Below the pieces are notes generated by a model. That model saw only the letters and a list, made by a program, of their open reading frames with translations, was not told where the DNA came from and made no database searches. This document shows positions 24,080-33,193 of a stretch of 64,000 nucleotides of DNA, piece by piece. Position 1 is the first letter of the stretch, and the number at the start of each line of letters is the position of its first letter. This stretch comes from Euzebya sp. (GTDB lineage: Bacteria; Actinomycetota; Nitriliruptoria; Euzebyales; Euzebyaceae): contig NZ_CAXQBR010000010.1 in the NCBI RefSeq assembly GCF_964222135.1, positions 1 to 64,000 of the forward strand. Direction: 5' to 3'. A program made the translations under genes and the position numbers.

Positions 24080-26044
24080 ATGAGCCAGAACCCCGCACTC
24101 GAGAACCTGTCGTCCGAGACGAGGACGTTCCCACCGCCCGAGGACTTCGCCGCCCAGGCGAACGCGTCGGACGGGTCGATCTACGACGAGGCCGACGCCG
24201 ACGTGGAGGGGTGGTGGGCCGGCCACGCCGAGCAGCTGCGCTGGACGTCGCGCTGGGACACCGTCCTCGAGTGGGACCCGCCCCACGCGAAGTGGTTCGC
24301 CGGCGGGACCCTGAACGTCGCCGACAACTGCCTCGACCGCCACGTCGAGGCCGGCGCCGGCGACAAGATCGCGTACCACTGGGAGGGCGAGCCGGTCGGT
24401 GAGTCGCGCGACATCACCTACGCCGAGCTGAAGGACGAGGTCTGCCGCGTCGCCAACGCCCTGAAGGCGCGGGGGATCGGCAAGGGCGACCGCGTCGCCA
24501 TCTACCTGCCGATGATCCCCGAGCTGCCGGTCGTGATGCTGGCCTGCGCCCGCATCGGCGCGATCCACTCCGTGGTGTTCGCCGGGTTCAGCAGCCAGTC
24601 CCTCGCCGACCGCATCGACGACGCCGACGCGACGATGGTGATCACCGCCGACGGCGCCAACCGGCGCGGCAACCAGATCCCCCTCAAGGAGGCGGTGGAC
24701 GACGCCCTCGCCAAGGCCGCCACCGCCGACGCGGTCGAGACGGTCCTCGTCGTGCGCCGCACCGGCGTGGACGTCGAGATGGTCGAGGGCCGGGACGTCT
24801 GGTACCACGACGAGATCGACGGGCAGTCCACCGACTGCCCGGCCGAGGAGATGGACGCCGAGGACGTCCTCTACATCCTCTACACCTCCGGCACGACCGG
24901 GAAGCCGAAGGGGATCGTCCACACCACCGGCGGCTACCTGACCCAGACGACCGCCACCCACCGCCTCACCTTCGACCTGAAGCCGGACACCGACGTCTAC
25001 TGGTGCGCGGCCGACATCGGCTGGGTCACCGGGCACAGCTACATCGTCTACGCACCCCTCGCCAACGGCTGCACGTCGGTGATGTACGAGGGCACCCCCG
25101 ACTTCCCGGACAAGGACCGGTTCTGGGCGATCATCGCCAAGTACGGCGTGACGATCCTCTACACCGCGCCGACGGCGATCCGCGCGTTCATGAAGTGGGG
25201 GACGGAGTACCCCGAGCGCCACGACCTGTCGAGCCTGCGGGTCCTCGGCACGGTGGGCGAGCCGATCAACCCCGAGGCGTGGATGTGGTACCACCGCCAC
25301 ATCGGCAGCGAGTCCGCGCCGATCGTGGACACCTGGTGGCAGACCGAGACCGGCGGGCACATGATCACGCCGCTGCCGGGCATCACCGCCACCAAGCCCG
25401 GCTCGGCGATGCGGGCGTTCCCCGGCATCAAGGCCGTCGTCGTCGACGACACCGGGCAGCCGGTGCAGCCGGGGGAGGGCGGCTACCTGACCATCCAGCA
25501 CCCGTGGCCGTCGATGCTCCGGACCATCTGGGGCGACGACCAGCGCTACCAGGACACCTACTGGTCGCGCTTCGGGACCGACGTCTACTTCGCCGGGGAC
25601 GGCGCGAAGCTCGACGACGACGGGGCGATCTGGCTGCTCGGCCGCGTGGACGACGTCATGAACGTCAGCGGCCACCGCCTGTCGACGACGGAGATCGAGT
25701 CGGCGCTCGTGTCCCACGAGTACGTCGCCGAGGCGGCGGTGGTCGGCCGCGCCGACGAGGACACCGGCCAGCAGCCGACCGCGTTCGTGACGTTACGCGG
25801 CGACCGCGAGGGATCAGCGGACCTCGAGGCCGAGCTGCGGGAGCACGTCGCCAACCAGATCGGCAAGATCGCCCGCCCGGCGGAGGTGTACTTCACCCCG
25901 GACCTGCCGAAGACCCGCTCGGGGAAGATCATGCGCCGGCTGCTGAAGCAGATCGCCGAGGGCACCGAGCTCGGGGACGCCACCACCCTGGCGAACCCCG
26001 ACATCGTCCGGGCCCTCCAGGACGCCGCCTCGTCGCGCGGCTGA
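24080..26044 (+). CDS. acs: acetyl-CoA synthetase
   Basis: AMP-forming acetate:CoA ligase of 654 residues. Core motifs are YTSGTTGKPKGIVHTTGGY (P-loop), DTWWQTETGGHM (A5) and the hinge/acetylation loop PKTRSGKIMRRLL with the catalytic Lys that is usually acetylated to switch the enzyme off. GGGAGGG lies about 10 nt before the ATG at 24080. Its place after two symporter systems and a LytST pair makes acetate scavenging the coherent reading. A perfect 11-bp stem hairpin follows the stop. Confidence 0.96.
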   Translation: MSQNPALENLSSETRTFPPPEDFAAQANASDGSIYDEADADVEGWWAGHAEQLRWTSRWDTVLEWDPPHAKWFAGGTLNVADNCLDRHVEAGAGDKIAYHWEGEPVGESRDITYAELKDEVCRVANALKARGIGKGDRVAIYLPMIPELPVVMLACARIGAIHSVVFAGFSSQSLADRIDDADATMVITADGANRRGNQIPLKEAVDDALAKAATADAVETVLVVRRTGVDVEMVEGRDVWYHDEIDGQSTDCPAEEMDAEDVLYILYTSGTTGKPKGIVHTTGGYLTQTTATHRLTFDLKPDTDVYWCAADIGWVTGHSYIVYAPLANGCTSVMYEGTPDFPDKDRFWAIIAKYGVTILYTAPTAIRAFMKWGTEYPERHDLSSLRVLGTVGEPINPEAWMWYHRHIGSESAPIVDTWWQTETGGHMITPLPGITATKPGSAMRAFPGIKAVVVDDTGQPVQPGEGGYLTIQHPWPSMLRTIWGDDQRYQDTYWSRFGTDVYFAGDGAKLDDDGAIWLLGRVDDVMNVSGHRLSTTEIESALVSHEYVAEAAVVGRADEDTGQQPTAFVTLRGDREGSADLEAELREHVANQIGKIARPAEVYFTPDLPKTRSGKIMRRLLKQIAEGTELGDATTLANPDIVRALQDAASSRG

Positions 26045-26071
26045 GCGGAGGACACGGCCCCGCTCGACACA

Positions 26072-26103
26072 CGTCCCCCCGGCCCGCACGGACCGGGGGG
26101 ACG
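26072..26103. terminator. bidirectional terminator between acs and the subtilase
   Basis: Perfect 11-bp stem (26072-26082 with 26093-26103, C6/G6 core) and a 10-nt loop between convergent genes. It probably serves both strands. Confidence 0.75.
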
Positions 26104-26129
26104 CGTCGTCGCCGGACGCGGGCGGGCTG

Positions 26130-27749
26130 TCAGTCCCAGGACCGCCCGTCCCAGCTGTTGCCGACCCAGCTGCGACCGACCCAGGAGCGGCCGTCCCAGC
26201 TGACCGACACCCAGGAGCGGCCGACCCAGCTGCGGCCGACCCAGCTGCGACCGACCCAGCTGCGGCCGACCCAGGACCGCCCGTCCCAGCTGTCGCCGAC
26301 CCAGCTGCGACCCACCCAGCTCCGACCGCCCCAGGCGTTCGGCGTCCAGCCGGTCCCGGTCCACGCGGTGCCGTTCCACATGCCGTCCTGCCATGACGTG
26401 CCCGCCGTCGCGGCGGCCGCCCAGGCGGCGGCGTCGAAGGGCTGGCCGTGGATGTCGAACTCGCCGACGAGCATCTGCTCGCCGTCCGGGTCCACGAGGT
26501 GGTGGGTGCCGCGGGAGCCCTCGAGCGTCCCGGTGCCGGTGCTCGCGGGCAGGCCCTGGACGTGGGCGGGCACGCTGCCCCTCGCGGCGCGGACCGCCGC
26601 GTCGACGGTCAGCATCCCGGCGCCCGCGCCGGGGTCGGCGGCGCCGCCGAGAGGTCGCGCGGTACCGGTCAGGATCGCCTTGACCTGGTCCGGGGTCAGC
26701 GACGGGTTCGCCTCGATGAGCAGGGCCGCGGCGCCGCCGGCGATGGCCGCGGCCTGGGACGTGCCGTGCCCGCGGAACAGCCCGCCCGGGCGGGACGCCG
26801 CCGGGTAGGTCTCGGCCAGGTACGAGCCGGGCACCTCGGCGGACACGATGCCGATGCCGGGGGCGACCACGTCGGGGTGGCGACCGGCATCACCGGGGGC
26901 GGAGAAGTCCGCCAGGACGTCGTCGCCGACGCCGTGGGTGCCGCGGGTGTCGGCTGCCCCGACCGCGATGACCCAGGGGTCCCGCGCCGGGTTGGCGAGG
27001 TCGGGGACCGCCTCGCCGTCGTTGCCGGCCGAGGCGACCACGACGATGCCGTTGCGCCACGCGGTCTCGACGGCGTGCGCCAGCGGGTCGACCGCCGGGT
27101 CCTGGACCCCGTCGGTCCCGTAGGCCAGGACGAGCACCCGGATGTCGAGCTCCTCGCGGTGCAGGACCACCCAGTCGATGGCCGCGATGACCTGGGACAC
27201 GTCGACGGCGCCGTTCGACGCGCCGGCCTTGACCGAGACGAGGGTCGCGTCGGGCGCTATGCCGCGGGCGTCGGGGCGGTCGGAGGTGATCAGCCCGGCG
27301 AGGTGGGTGCCGTGGCCGTAGGCGTCGATCGAGCGGACCTCGTCGAAGGGGGCGTCGAGCGAGACGTCCGGGCCGTGGACCACGTCGGTCAACCCGTCCA
27401 CCGGCGCCACGCCGGTGTCGATGAGGGCCACGCCGACGCCCTCGCCGGTCAGCTGGTTGCGGACCTGGTGGGAGCGGATGGCCTTCGCGATGTCAGCGGT
27501 CGTGGCGGTCGTGGACTCCTGGGCGATCCACGCCTCCTCCTCGGCCTCGGCCTCGACGGACTCGATCGCCTCGACGACCTCCTCGTCCAGGGCGACGGCG
27601 GGCACGCCGGTGGGGGCGGGCAGGGCGTCAGCCGGGACCGGGGGGGCGCTCGCCGGCTGGGCGAGCGCGGATGTGGGCAGGGCCAGCGCCACCGACAGGG
27701 CGGTGACGACGACGGCTCGTGAGGTTCGCATGGCCACAAGGTGACGCAT
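26130..27749 (-). CDS. secreted subtilisin-like serine protease (S8) with C-terminal SWVGR repeats
   Basis: A 539-residue preproprotein. A signal peptide (MRTSRAVVVTALSVALALP, then an Ala-Gln-type cleavage region) precedes a short pro-segment. The S8 domain has all catalytic residues: Asp in ALIDTGVAPV, His in GHGTHLAGL, oxyanion Asn in ASAGNDG and Ser in GHGTSQAAAIAGG. The last 90 or so residues are about 18 tandem pentapeptides of the form S/A-W-x-G-x, ending in perfect SWVGR units. Trp-rich repeats of this kind occur at the ends of actinobacterial subtilases and probably act in surface attachment. The start could be 27749 or ATG 27731; neither has a clear ribosome site. Confidence 0.9.
   Translation of the reverse strand: MRHLVAMRTSRAVVVTALSVALALPTSALAQPASAPPVPADALPAPTGVPAVALDEEVVEAIESVEAEAEEEAWIAQESTTATTADIAKAIRSHQVRNQLTGEGVGVALIDTGVAPVDGLTDVVHGPDVSLDAPFDEVRSIDAYGHGTHLAGLITSDRPDARGIAPDATLVSVKAGASNGAVDVSQVIAAIDWVVLHREELDIRVLVLAYGTDGVQDPAVDPLAHAVETAWRNGIVVVASAGNDGEAVPDLANPARDPWVIAVGAADTRGTHGVGDDVLADFSAPGDAGRHPDVVAPGIGIVSAEVPGSYLAETYPAASRPGGLFRGHGTSQAAAIAGGAAALLIEANPSLTPDQVKAILTGTARPLGGAADPGAGAGMLTVDAAVRAARGSVPAHVQGLPASTGTGTLEGSRGTHHLVDPDGEQMLVGEFDIHGQPFDAAAWAAAATAGTSWQDGMWNGTAWTGTGWTPNAWGGRSWVGRSWVGDSWDGRSWVGRSWVGRSWVGRSWVGRSWVSVSWDGRSWVGRSWVGNSWDGRSWD
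26136..26400 (-). repeat. 15-bp coding repeats of the subtilase tail
   Basis: Minisatellite-like array encoding the Trp-Gly pentapeptides; the DNA period is 15 bp (CGACCCAGCTGCGGC-type units on the plus strand). The repeats are part of the gene, not a separate element. Such arrays readily change copy number by slippage. Confidence 0.85.
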
Positions 27750-27818
27750 GCCGAGCGCTGCGTCACCATCGAGACAAGCCGTTCAGCAGAAACCACTCGG
27801 AGTGACTAGCGGGTCGGC

Positions 27819-28451
27819 CTAGTCCGTGGGGGTCAGGTCGAGGGTGCGCCAATCGGCGGTGAAGAGGCGCCGGCTGAGGACCACCGCGATCACGCTGGCC
27901 GACGTCGCCACGGCACCCAGGACGAGGTACATGACCACGACCTGGACCAGGACGGCGTCGAGGGGGTCCACCCCGGCCAGGATGAGACCGACCATCGCGC
28001 CGGGGAGGAAGACCAGCCCGACCGTGCGGGTCTTCTCCACCTGGGGGGTCAGCGCGTCGCGCAGGACGACCCGGACCAGGGGCTCGACCGCCTGGCGCGG
28101 GGGCAGGCCGAGGGCGAGCGCGGCCTCGACCTGGCCGCGCTGCTCGGCGAACCGGTCGGTCAGGGCCCGTGCGGCGACGACGGACGCGGTCATCGAGTTG
28201 CCGACGGCCATGCCCGCGAGGGGCACGAGCGTGCGCCCCTCGACGGGGAAGACGCCGAGGCCGAACAGCACCGCCAGGGAGAGCCCCGCCGTCGCGGCGA
28301 ACCCGGCGGCGGCGGCGAGCAGGATCGACGGGGCGTCGGGGAACCGCCGCCGCACCGTCCACGCCGCGTACGCCGTCATCCCGGCGATCCACAGCCAGCT
28401 CCACACCAACGACGCGGCGACGCCCAGCGGTCCGACGTCGCCCTGCTCCAC
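27819..28451 (-). CDS. UPF0014/FetB-like permease, N-terminally short
   Basis: A 210-residue membrane protein carrying the conserved core of the UPF0014/FetB family: LVPLAGMAVGNSMTAS, ALALGLPPRQAVEP, and EKTRTVGLVFLPGAMVGLILAGVDPLDA. E. coli FetB has about 259 residues; the first two helices (about 50 residues) are missing here. The GTG at 28451 is 7 nt after TAGCGT (28459-28464, minus strand), so the short form has its own promoter, and nothing upstream encodes the missing part before trpS. No FetA-type ATPase gene is adjacent. It is either a naturally short variant or a decayed gene. Confidence 0.75.
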   Translation of the reverse strand: MEQGDVGPLGVAASLVWSWLWIAGMTAYAAWTVRRRFPDAPSILLAAAAGFAATAGLSLAVLFGLGVFPVEGRTLVPLAGMAVGNSMTASVVAARALTDRFAEQRGQVEAALALGLPPRQAVEPLVRVVLRDALTPQVEKTRTVGLVFLPGAMVGLILAGVDPLDAVLVQVVVMYLVLGAVATSASVIAVVLSRRLFTADWRTLDLTPTD

Positions 28452-28464
28452 GCGGGTCACGCTA
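28452..28464 (-). promoter_or_regulatory. putative leaderless promoter of the FetB-like gene
   Basis: TAGCGT followed by 7 nt and GTG on the minus strand, divergent from the trpS promoter. Confidence 0.45.
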
Positions 28465-28492
28465 GCCGCCGGGCCGGGCGTGGGGGCACCGG

Positions 28493-28498
28493 TACCAT
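28493..28498 (+). promoter_or_regulatory. putative -10 box of the trpS operon
   Basis: TACCAT at 28493-28498 would give a leader of about 30 nt carrying the AGGAG site before the trpS GTG. No -35 is obvious. Confidence 0.4.
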
Positions 28499-28536
28499 TC
28501 ACCCGCCCTGCCCGTCCGCGACCAGGAGCCTCGACC

Positions 28537-29520
28537 GTGCCCCGCGTCTTCAGTGGAATCCAGCCGACCGGTGACCCGCACCTGGGCAACTGGATCGGGG
28601 CGATCTCGCGCTGGGCCGCTGCCCAGGAGCCCGGGCACGTCTTCTGCATCGTCGACCTCCACGCGATCACGATCCCGAAGGACCCGGCGGAGCTGCGCGC
28701 GAAGACCCTCGACCTGGCCGCCTGGCTGCTGGCGGCCGGCATCGACCCCGAGGTCTCGACGCTGTTCGTGCAGTCCCACGTGCGCGAGCACACCGAGCTG
28801 ACCTGGATCCTCTCGTGCAGCGCCCAGATGGGCGAGCTGAACCGGATGACCCAGTTCAAGCAGAAGTCCGCCGGCCGGGAGTCGGTCAGCGTCGGCCTGT
28901 ACACCTACCCGGTCCTGCAGGCCGCCGACATCCTCGCCTACCAGGCCGACGAGGTGCCCGTCGGCGAGGACCAGGTCCAGCACATCGAGCTGACCCGCGA
29001 CATCGCCCACCGGTTCAACACCCGCTTCGGCGAGACGTTCACCCTCCCGAAGGCGACGATCCCGACCGCCGGCGCGCGCATCATGGACCTCCAGGTCCCC
29101 GACGCCAAGATGTCGAAGTCCGCCGAGACCGACGCCGGCGTCATCCTGCTCGCCGAGACGCCGGCCCGGACGGCGAAGAAGATCATGCGCGCGATCACCG
29201 ACTCCGGCTCCGAGGTCGTCGCGGGACCCGACAAGCCCGGGGTCACCAACCTCCTCGACCTGCTCAGCGCGGTCACCGGCCGCGAGGTCCCCGCGCTCGA
29301 GGAGGAGTTCGCGGGCCGCATGTACGGCGACTTCAAGAAGGCGGTCGCCGAGGCCGTCAACGACTACCTGCAACCCGCCCGGGACCGCTACGCCGAGCTG
29401 TCGGCCGACCCGGGCGAGGTCCAGCGGCTGCTCGCCATCGGCGCGGACCGCGCCCGCGAGGTCGCGGCGACGACGATGGCCGCCGTCCGCGAGAGGGTCG
29501 GCTTCCTGCCGAGCGCATGA
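28537..29520 (+). CDS. trpS: tryptophanyl-tRNA synthetase
   Basis: Class I aminoacyl-tRNA synthetase charging tRNA-Trp; 327 residues, the usual bacterial TrpRS length. It has SGIQPTGDPHLGNWIGA (HIGH-type motif), ADEVPVGEDQVQHIELTRDI and DAKMSKSAET (KMSKS loop). The GTG start at 28537 is set by AGGAG 8 nt upstream. Its stop overlaps the next start (ATGA at 29517-29520), making it the first gene of a four-gene coupled operon with a diguanylate cyclase, an ABC-F protein and oligoribonuclease. Confidence 0.96.
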   Translation: MPRVFSGIQPTGDPHLGNWIGAISRWAAAQEPGHVFCIVDLHAITIPKDPAELRAKTLDLAAWLLAAGIDPEVSTLFVQSHVREHTELTWILSCSAQMGELNRMTQFKQKSAGRESVSVGLYTYPVLQAADILAYQADEVPVGEDQVQHIELTRDIAHRFNTRFGETFTLPKATIPTAGARIMDLQVPDAKMSKSAETDAGVILLAETPARTAKKIMRAITDSGSEVVAGPDKPGVTNLLDLLSAVTGREVPALEEEFAGRMYGDFKKAVAEAVNDYLQPARDRYAELSADPGEVQRLLAIGADRAREVAATTMAAVRERVGFLPSA

Positions 29521-31418
29521 ACGCCGAGGGGGGCCGCCGGACCGTCGCGCTGGTCGTCGACTGCATCACCGACTACCAACTCGAGCTGATCGCGGGTGCG
29601 CGCGCGGCGCTCGACGAGGCCGGCGTGGGGCTGATGGTCTGCGTGGTCCACCGCCGGGACGACGCCCGCGCCGGGCTGACGCGACGCCAGATCGCGGCAG
29701 GCCGCTTCGACGGCGTGATCCTGACGACGCTGGCCGTCGGCGGTGTCGTCCAGGAGCTGCTGACGACCATCGCCGAGGTGGGGATCCCGCTCATCACCGT
29801 CGGCTGGACGTCGCCGGGCGTGCCGTGGGTGCGCGGCGACAGCGCCCGCGCGGTCGGGGTGCTCGTCAGGCGCCTCATCGAGGAGCGGCGTCCCCAGAAC
29901 GTCCTCTTCCTCCGCGGACTCGAGGGCAACGAGGAGTCCGACGCGCGCGAGGCCGCCGCCGCGGAGGTCGTGGCCGCCCACCCGGCGATCGCATGGACCG
30001 TCGCCACCGGCTCCTACGAGCGCGAGGACGCGTACCTGGCCGTCCGCGAGGTGCTCGCCAACCGGCCGATGGTCGACCTCGTCGTGGCGGCGAACGACGC
30101 CATGGCGCTCGGCGCGATGGACGCCCTGGTCGACGCCGGCCGCGCCGTCCCCGACCAGGTCAGGGTCGCCGGCGTCGACGACCAGCCGGCGGCGCGGACC
30201 GCGGTGCCGCCCCTGACCACGGTCAGCCAGCGCATCCCGGCGCAGGGTCGCTGGGCGGCGGAGTGGATCGTCGCCGCCGTCGAGGGGCGGGCCGGCGACG
30301 CGGCGCCGGAGGAGGTCCTCGAGGCCGACCTCGTGTGGCGGGAGAGCACCGGCCACGTGAGCGACGTCGAGGCCGCACCTCGCCAGCGCGCGGCCGCGGA
30401 GGCCGAGCTGCAGCACATCGTGACGATGAACCGGGTCTTCGCCGCCTGCGCCGATCTGGACGAGCTGGCCGCGGCCCTGGTCGACCACCTGCCCCGCCTC
30501 GGCGTCCGCCGGTGCTTCCTCGCCCTCCCCGACGAGCTCGTCGCGGACCCGTCGGGCCACCTGCGCCTGGTCCTGGCCTACGTCGACGGCGCCCCCATCG
30601 GCCCGCAGGCGCTGTCGCCGTTCTCGGGGGAGGACCTGCTGCCGCCGGAGCTCGCCGGTGAGCTGGAGCGCGGCACCCTGACGCTCCAGGGCCTGAGCCT
30701 CGGCCGCGTGGCCTACGGCCACCTGCTCTACGAGCAGGTCAACGGCCAGCGGATCACGGGCGAGGTCCTCCGCAACGACATCTCCGCGAGCATCTCGGCG
30801 ATCATCCGCCACCGCCTGACGCGGCAGCGCGAGCAGGAGCTCCGCGACCTGGTCGCCCAGCGCACCCGGGAGCTCGAGGAGGTCAACGCCGAGCTGCAGC
30901 GGCTGCTGCTCGTGGACGGGCTCACGGGGTTGACCAACCGGTCGGGCTTCGACGCGGCGTGCGAGCGGGAGTGGCGTCACCACCTCGACACCCGCGACCC
31001 GCTGGGCCTGCTGATGGTCGACGTGGACCACTTCAAGTCCTTCAACGACGTCCACGGCCACCTCGAGGGCGACGAGTGCCTGCGCGCCATCGGCGGCGCG
31101 CTGGCGGAGTGCGCGACCCGGCCGCGCGACGTCGCCTCGCGGTACGGCGGTGAGGAGTTCGCGCTGCTGCTGCCCGAGACCGGGCGCGAGGGCTGCGAGC
31201 AGGTCGCCGAGCGGGTCCACCAGCGGATGGCCGAGCTGGCCCGGCCCCACCGGGGCACCGGCGGCGTGGTGACCGTGTCGGTCGGGATCGCCGTGGCCAC
31301 GGGCGAGCTCGAGGACGTCGAGTCGCTCGTCGACATCGCCGACCAGGCGCTGTACGCCGCGAAGGCGGCCGGCCGCGGCTGCACCGCCCTCGCCGGGTCG
31401 CAGCGGGGCGCGCGATGA
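29517..31418 (+). CDS. diguanylate cyclase with LacI-type periplasmic-binding-like sensor
   Basis: A 633-residue fusion. Residues about 8-285 are a type-I periplasmic-binding-protein fold as in LacI/GalR effector domains (VALVVDCITDYQLELIAGA at the start, VVAANDAMALGAMDAL and RVAGVDDQPAARTAVPPLTTV). There is no DNA-binding HTH and no signal peptide, so it is cytoplasmic. A middle region (about 300-455) and a coiled coil (REQELRDLVAQRTRELEEVN) lead to a GGDEF domain with DGLTGLTNRSGFD, active site GGEEF (about 544-548) and an intact inhibitory I-site RPRD five residues before it. It should make c-di-GMP in response to a small ligand. Coupled by ATGA to both neighbours. Confidence 0.9.
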   Translation: MNAEGGRRTVALVVDCITDYQLELIAGARAALDEAGVGLMVCVVHRRDDARAGLTRRQIAAGRFDGVILTTLAVGGVVQELLTTIAEVGIPLITVGWTSPGVPWVRGDSARAVGVLVRRLIEERRPQNVLFLRGLEGNEESDAREAAAAEVVAAHPAIAWTVATGSYEREDAYLAVREVLANRPMVDLVVAANDAMALGAMDALVDAGRAVPDQVRVAGVDDQPAARTAVPPLTTVSQRIPAQGRWAAEWIVAAVEGRAGDAAPEEVLEADLVWRESTGHVSDVEAAPRQRAAAEAELQHIVTMNRVFAACADLDELAAALVDHLPRLGVRRCFLALPDELVADPSGHLRLVLAYVDGAPIGPQALSPFSGEDLLPPELAGELERGTLTLQGLSLGRVAYGHLLYEQVNGQRITGEVLRNDISASISAIIRHRLTRQREQELRDLVAQRTRELEEVNAELQRLLLVDGLTGLTNRSGFDAACEREWRHHLDTRDPLGLLMVDVDHFKSFNDVHGHLEGDECLRAIGGALAECATRPRDVASRYGGEEFALLLPETGREGCEQVAERVHQRMAELARPHRGTGGVVTVSVGIAVATGELEDVESLVDIADQALYAAKAAGRGCTALAGSQRGAR

Positions 31419-33193
31419 GCGCCGCGCCCGCCCGCAACATCGTCAGCCTCGAGGCCGTCCGCAAGCAGTACGCCGAGAAGGTGCCGCTCGACGGGGTGAG
31501 CCTGGGGCTCGACGACGGCGACCGCGCCGGCGTGATCGGCATCAACGGGAGCGGCAAGTCGACCCTCCTCAAGATCATCGCCCGGGTGGAGGAGCCCGAC
31601 GCCGGCCGGGTGGTCCACCGCGGCGGCCTGCGGATGCGCTACCTCCACCAGGACCCGGTGCTGCCACCCGACGTGACCCCGCTCGAGGCGGCCGGGGGCT
31701 CCCGGGAGGCCGAGGCCTACCTCGACAAGCTCGGGCTCGGCGGGGTCGACCAGCCGCTGGGGACGCTGAGCGGTGGCCAGCGCCGCCGGGTCGCCCTCGC
31801 CGAGGTCCTGGCCGACGACCCCGACCTGCTGGTCCTCGACGAGCCGACCAACCACCTCGACCCGGACGTGATCGAGTGGCTCGAGGGCCTGCTGCTCACC
31901 CGCAGCGGCACGCTGCTGTTCGTCACCCACGACAGGTACCTGCTCGGTCGGATCGCCACCCGGATCATCGAGGTCGCCGACGGGCAGACCTTCACCCACC
32001 ACGGCTCCTACGACGACTACCTGGAGGCGCGGGCCACGCGGGTCGAGCAGGCGCAGGCCGAGGCCCGCAAGCGCGCGAACCTGGCGCGGATCGAGCTCGA
32101 GTGGCTGCGGCGCGGCCCGAAGGCCCGGACGTCCAAGGCGAAGCACCGGGTGGACAGCGCCACCGAGCTCGTGGCCGCGGCGTCGGTGCGGGTCGACGAG
32201 CGCGAGCTGTCGATCGACTTCCCGTCGCGCCGGCTCGGGTCGACGATCGCCAACGCGACGAACGCCGGCAAGCGCTACGGCGACCGGTGGGTCCTCCGTG
32301 GCGTCGACCTGAAGGTCGCCCCGGGGGCGCGGTGGGGGATCGTCGGACCGAACGGATCGGGCAAGTCGACCCTCCTCGGCCTGCTGGCGGGGCGGATAGA
32401 CCCCGACAGCGGGTCGGTGCGGATCGGGGAGACCGTCCACGTCGGCTGGTACGGCCAGGACCCGACCAGGCTGGCGCCGCGGACGCGGGTGATCGACGCG
32501 GTCAAGGAGGTCGCCGAGCAGGCCTCCACGATCGACGGCCTGACCGTCAGCGCCGCGGACCTGCTCGAGCGGTTCCTCTTCACCAAGCCCGCCCAGCGGG
32601 CCTACGTCGAGGAGCTGAGCGGCGGCGAGCGCCGACGGCTCGAGCTGCTGCGCGTCCTCGCCGACGCCCCGAACCTGCTGTTCCTCGACGAGCCGACGAA
32701 CGACCTCGACCTCGACACGCTGACCGTGCTCGAGTCCTACCTGGACGCCTGGCCGGGCGCCCTCGTCGTGGCGAGCCCCGACCGGCACTTCCTCGACCGG
32801 GTGTGCGACGACCTGTACGCGATCCTGCCCGACGGCACCCTGCGCCACCAGCCCGGCGGGTGGACGGCGTACCGGGAGTCCCAGCGCGAGGCAGCGCGGG
32901 CGGAGCGGGCAGCCCGCGAGGCGACCCGGGCGGACCGTCCCGCCGACGACGGCCGCGCGCGCCGACCGGCCAAGCTGACCTACAACGACCAGCGGGAGTA
33001 CGAGCGCCTGGAGGCGCGGATCCCCGAGCTCGAGTCCGCCCGCGACGACCTGCAGGCCCGCCTGGTCGAGGTCGCCGACGACTACGCCGCCGCCCAGGCG
33101 CTGGCTGGCGACCTCGACGCGGTCATGGCCGAGCTCGAGGATGCGGAGACGCGCTGGCTGGAGCTTGCCGAGATCGCTGAGGGAGACACATGA
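31415..33193 (+). CDS. ABC-F family ATPase (Uup/EttA-like)
   Basis: A 592-residue soluble protein with two ABC domains and no membrane helices: Walker A GINGSGKST and GPNGSGKST, signatures LSGGQRRR and LSGGERRR, Walker B LLVLDEPTNHLD and LLFLDEPTNDLD. The interdomain linker (about 205-265) is charged and helical, and the C-terminus is a coiled coil (YERLEARIPELESARDDLQ), the Uup-like layout. Such proteins bind the ribosomal E site or act in ribosome quality control. In the second domain the switch region reads VVASPDRHFLDRV, with Pro where His is expected. ATGA overlaps link it to the cyclase and to orn. Confidence 0.9.
   Translation: MSAAPARNIVSLEAVRKQYAEKVPLDGVSLGLDDGDRAGVIGINGSGKSTLLKIIARVEEPDAGRVVHRGGLRMRYLHQDPVLPPDVTPLEAAGGSREAEAYLDKLGLGGVDQPLGTLSGGQRRRVALAEVLADDPDLLVLDEPTNHLDPDVIEWLEGLLLTRSGTLLFVTHDRYLLGRIATRIIEVADGQTFTHHGSYDDYLEARATRVEQAQAEARKRANLARIELEWLRRGPKARTSKAKHRVDSATELVAAASVRVDERELSIDFPSRRLGSTIANATNAGKRYGDRWVLRGVDLKVAPGARWGIVGPNGSGKSTLLGLLAGRIDPDSGSVRIGETVHVGWYGQDPTRLAPRTRVIDAVKEVAEQASTIDGLTVSAADLLERFLFTKPAQRAYVEELSGGERRRLELLRVLADAPNLLFLDEPTNDLDLDTLTVLESYLDAWPGALVVASPDRHFLDRVCDDLYAILPDGTLRHQPGGWTAYRESQREAARAERAAREATRADRPADDGRARRPAKLTYNDQREYERLEARIPELESARDDLQARLVEVADDYAAAQALAGDLDAVMAELEDAETRWLELAEIAEGDT

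Noticed and set aside
26136-26400. CRISPR or non-coding satellite
   Set aside because: The 15-bp periodicity is in frame with the subtilase and encodes a coherent Trp-Gly repeat.
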